Source: Chryseobacterium sp. 18061 | GTDB lineage: Bacteria; Pseudomonadota; Gammaproteobacteria; Enterobacterales; Enterobacteriaceae | Assembly: GCA_902706205.1 (NCBI GenBank) | Contig: CACSKA010000004.1 | Span: 62,001-126,000 of the forward strand | DNA: 64,000 nt | Reading direction: 5' to 3' | Shown: piece after piece, positions 63,755-64,000 of the stretch | How the letters are laid out: each line of letters starts with the position of its first letter | How positions within the stretch are numbered: position 1 is the first letter of the stretch | Made by a program: the position numbers and the translations under genes | The notes under the pieces: model-generated | The model's input: the letters and a program-made list of their open reading frames with translations, nothing else | Database searches by the model: none | What the model was told of the DNA's origin: nothing

Positions 63755-63983
63755 GATTCGCCCCCAGATGCTTTGCTAACCAGCGTTGAGAAAGGCGCAT
63801 CAGCTCGGCTTTACGCTGCTCATACTCCATGCCCATATCAATCAGCGTGATATTGGTGCTTTCCAGATAGGCGTGATGCTCCAGTTGCCCGGCATTCATG
63901 CTGTCTCGCGGTTCGCCTGTAATGTCGTTAGCCTGCGCCCACTGCTTTGCCGTCATGCCACCCAGCACAATGCGGGCGATCAT
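63747..63983 (-). CDS. Small satellite protein (78 residues)
   Basis: This short protein contains GGMTAKQWAQANDITGEPRD and YEQRKAELMRLSQRWLAKHL. The ATG at 63983 overlaps a TGA that would end an open frame (codons ACA CGA ATG AGA GCA ACA) running in from the right edge, so another coupled gene probably precedes it outside the window. Function unknown. Confidence 0.66.
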   Translation of the reverse strand: MIARIVLGGMTAKQWAQANDITGEPRDSMNAGQLEHHAYLESTNITLIDMGMEYEQRKAELMRLSQRWLAKHLGANHA

Positions 63984-64000
63984 GTTGCTCTCATTCGTGT

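Larger units (their letters stand above)
52800..64000. mobile_element. P4-like satellite or integrative element (left part, runs past the window)
   Basis: Core synteny stops at yicG. What follows is typical of P4-type satellites: overlapping small minus-strand genes, an Ash/Icd-like product, an alpha-type replication protein, iterons, and ssb. P4 capsid-sizing and lysis-control genes (sid, psu) are not present. The integrase, AlpA-like activator and right attachment site are not in the window and are expected to the right. DprA/phosphoribosyltransferase cargo lies near the left end. All large genes read leftward. Confidence 0.8.

Overview
The window is chromosomal DNA of a member of the Enterobacteriaceae. 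Gene content, protein lengths and local order match the E. coli K-12 glv/yidL-emrD-ilvBN, selC-yicJI, xanP-gltS, recG-spoT-gmk-ligB and glpFK/tpiA neighbourhoods. An aglB-type 6-phospho-alpha-glucosidase, full-length yidF and extra transporters point to the Enterobacter/Lelliottia/Leclercia/Klebsiella side of the family. Genus is not decidable from the window alone.

Region 1 (1-8.6 kb) is catabolic: the end of an alpha-glucoside PTS permease and its 6-phospho-alpha-glucosidase, then a sulfatase cluster made of an AraC regulator (yidL), a sodium-solute symporter (yidK), a Cys-type sulfatase (yidJ), two DUF202 membrane proteins (yidH, yidG) and a complete radical-SAM sulfatase maturase (yidF). 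Region 2 (8.6-14.4 kb) holds emrD, an EamA transporter, a complete tisB/istR SOS toxin-antitoxin locus (LexA box, both promoters, sRNA, its pairing site), and ivbL-ilvB-ilvN with its attenuator, then yicN. Region 3 (14.4-33.2 kb) holds yicI-yicJ (alpha-xyloside use), the selenocysteine tRNA gene selC, orphan lipoproteins, nlpA, a serine hydrolase, a TetR/MFS pair, yicL, yicS, nepI, yicH, xanP and gltS.

Region 4 (33.2-42.3 kb) carries glpK, glpF, zapB, sbp, cdh, tpiA, yiiQ, yiiR, fpr and glpX between gltS and recG. In E. coli these genes lie about 280 kb away in the order sbp...fpr-glpX-glpK-glpF-zapB. Here the block is circularly permuted: glpX is cut away from glpFK and lies 45 bp downstream of recG, and zapB touches sbp. 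Region 5 (42.3-52.6 kb) is recG-trmH-spoT-rpoZ-gmk, ligB, a phosphoethanolamine transferase and yicG. An ERIC-like repeat forms the 3' end of trmH.

Region 6 (about 52.8 kb to the right edge) is the left part of a P4-like satellite or integrative element. A train of overlapping minus-strand genes leads through an Ash/Icd-like gene with a nested start to a 924-residue zinc-finger/Toprim/ATPase replication protein, then a 12-copy iteron array that looks like its origin, and ssb. Beyond these lie an HExxH peptidase-like gene, a small secreted protein, an unexplained 370-bp array of 22 TGCGNA hexamers, a zinc-ribbon protein, and an AT-richer two-gene cargo, DprA-like protein plus phosphoribosyltransferase, which is a candidate defence module. 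A twice-frameshifted small gene follows. No integrase is seen; it is probably beyond the right edge.
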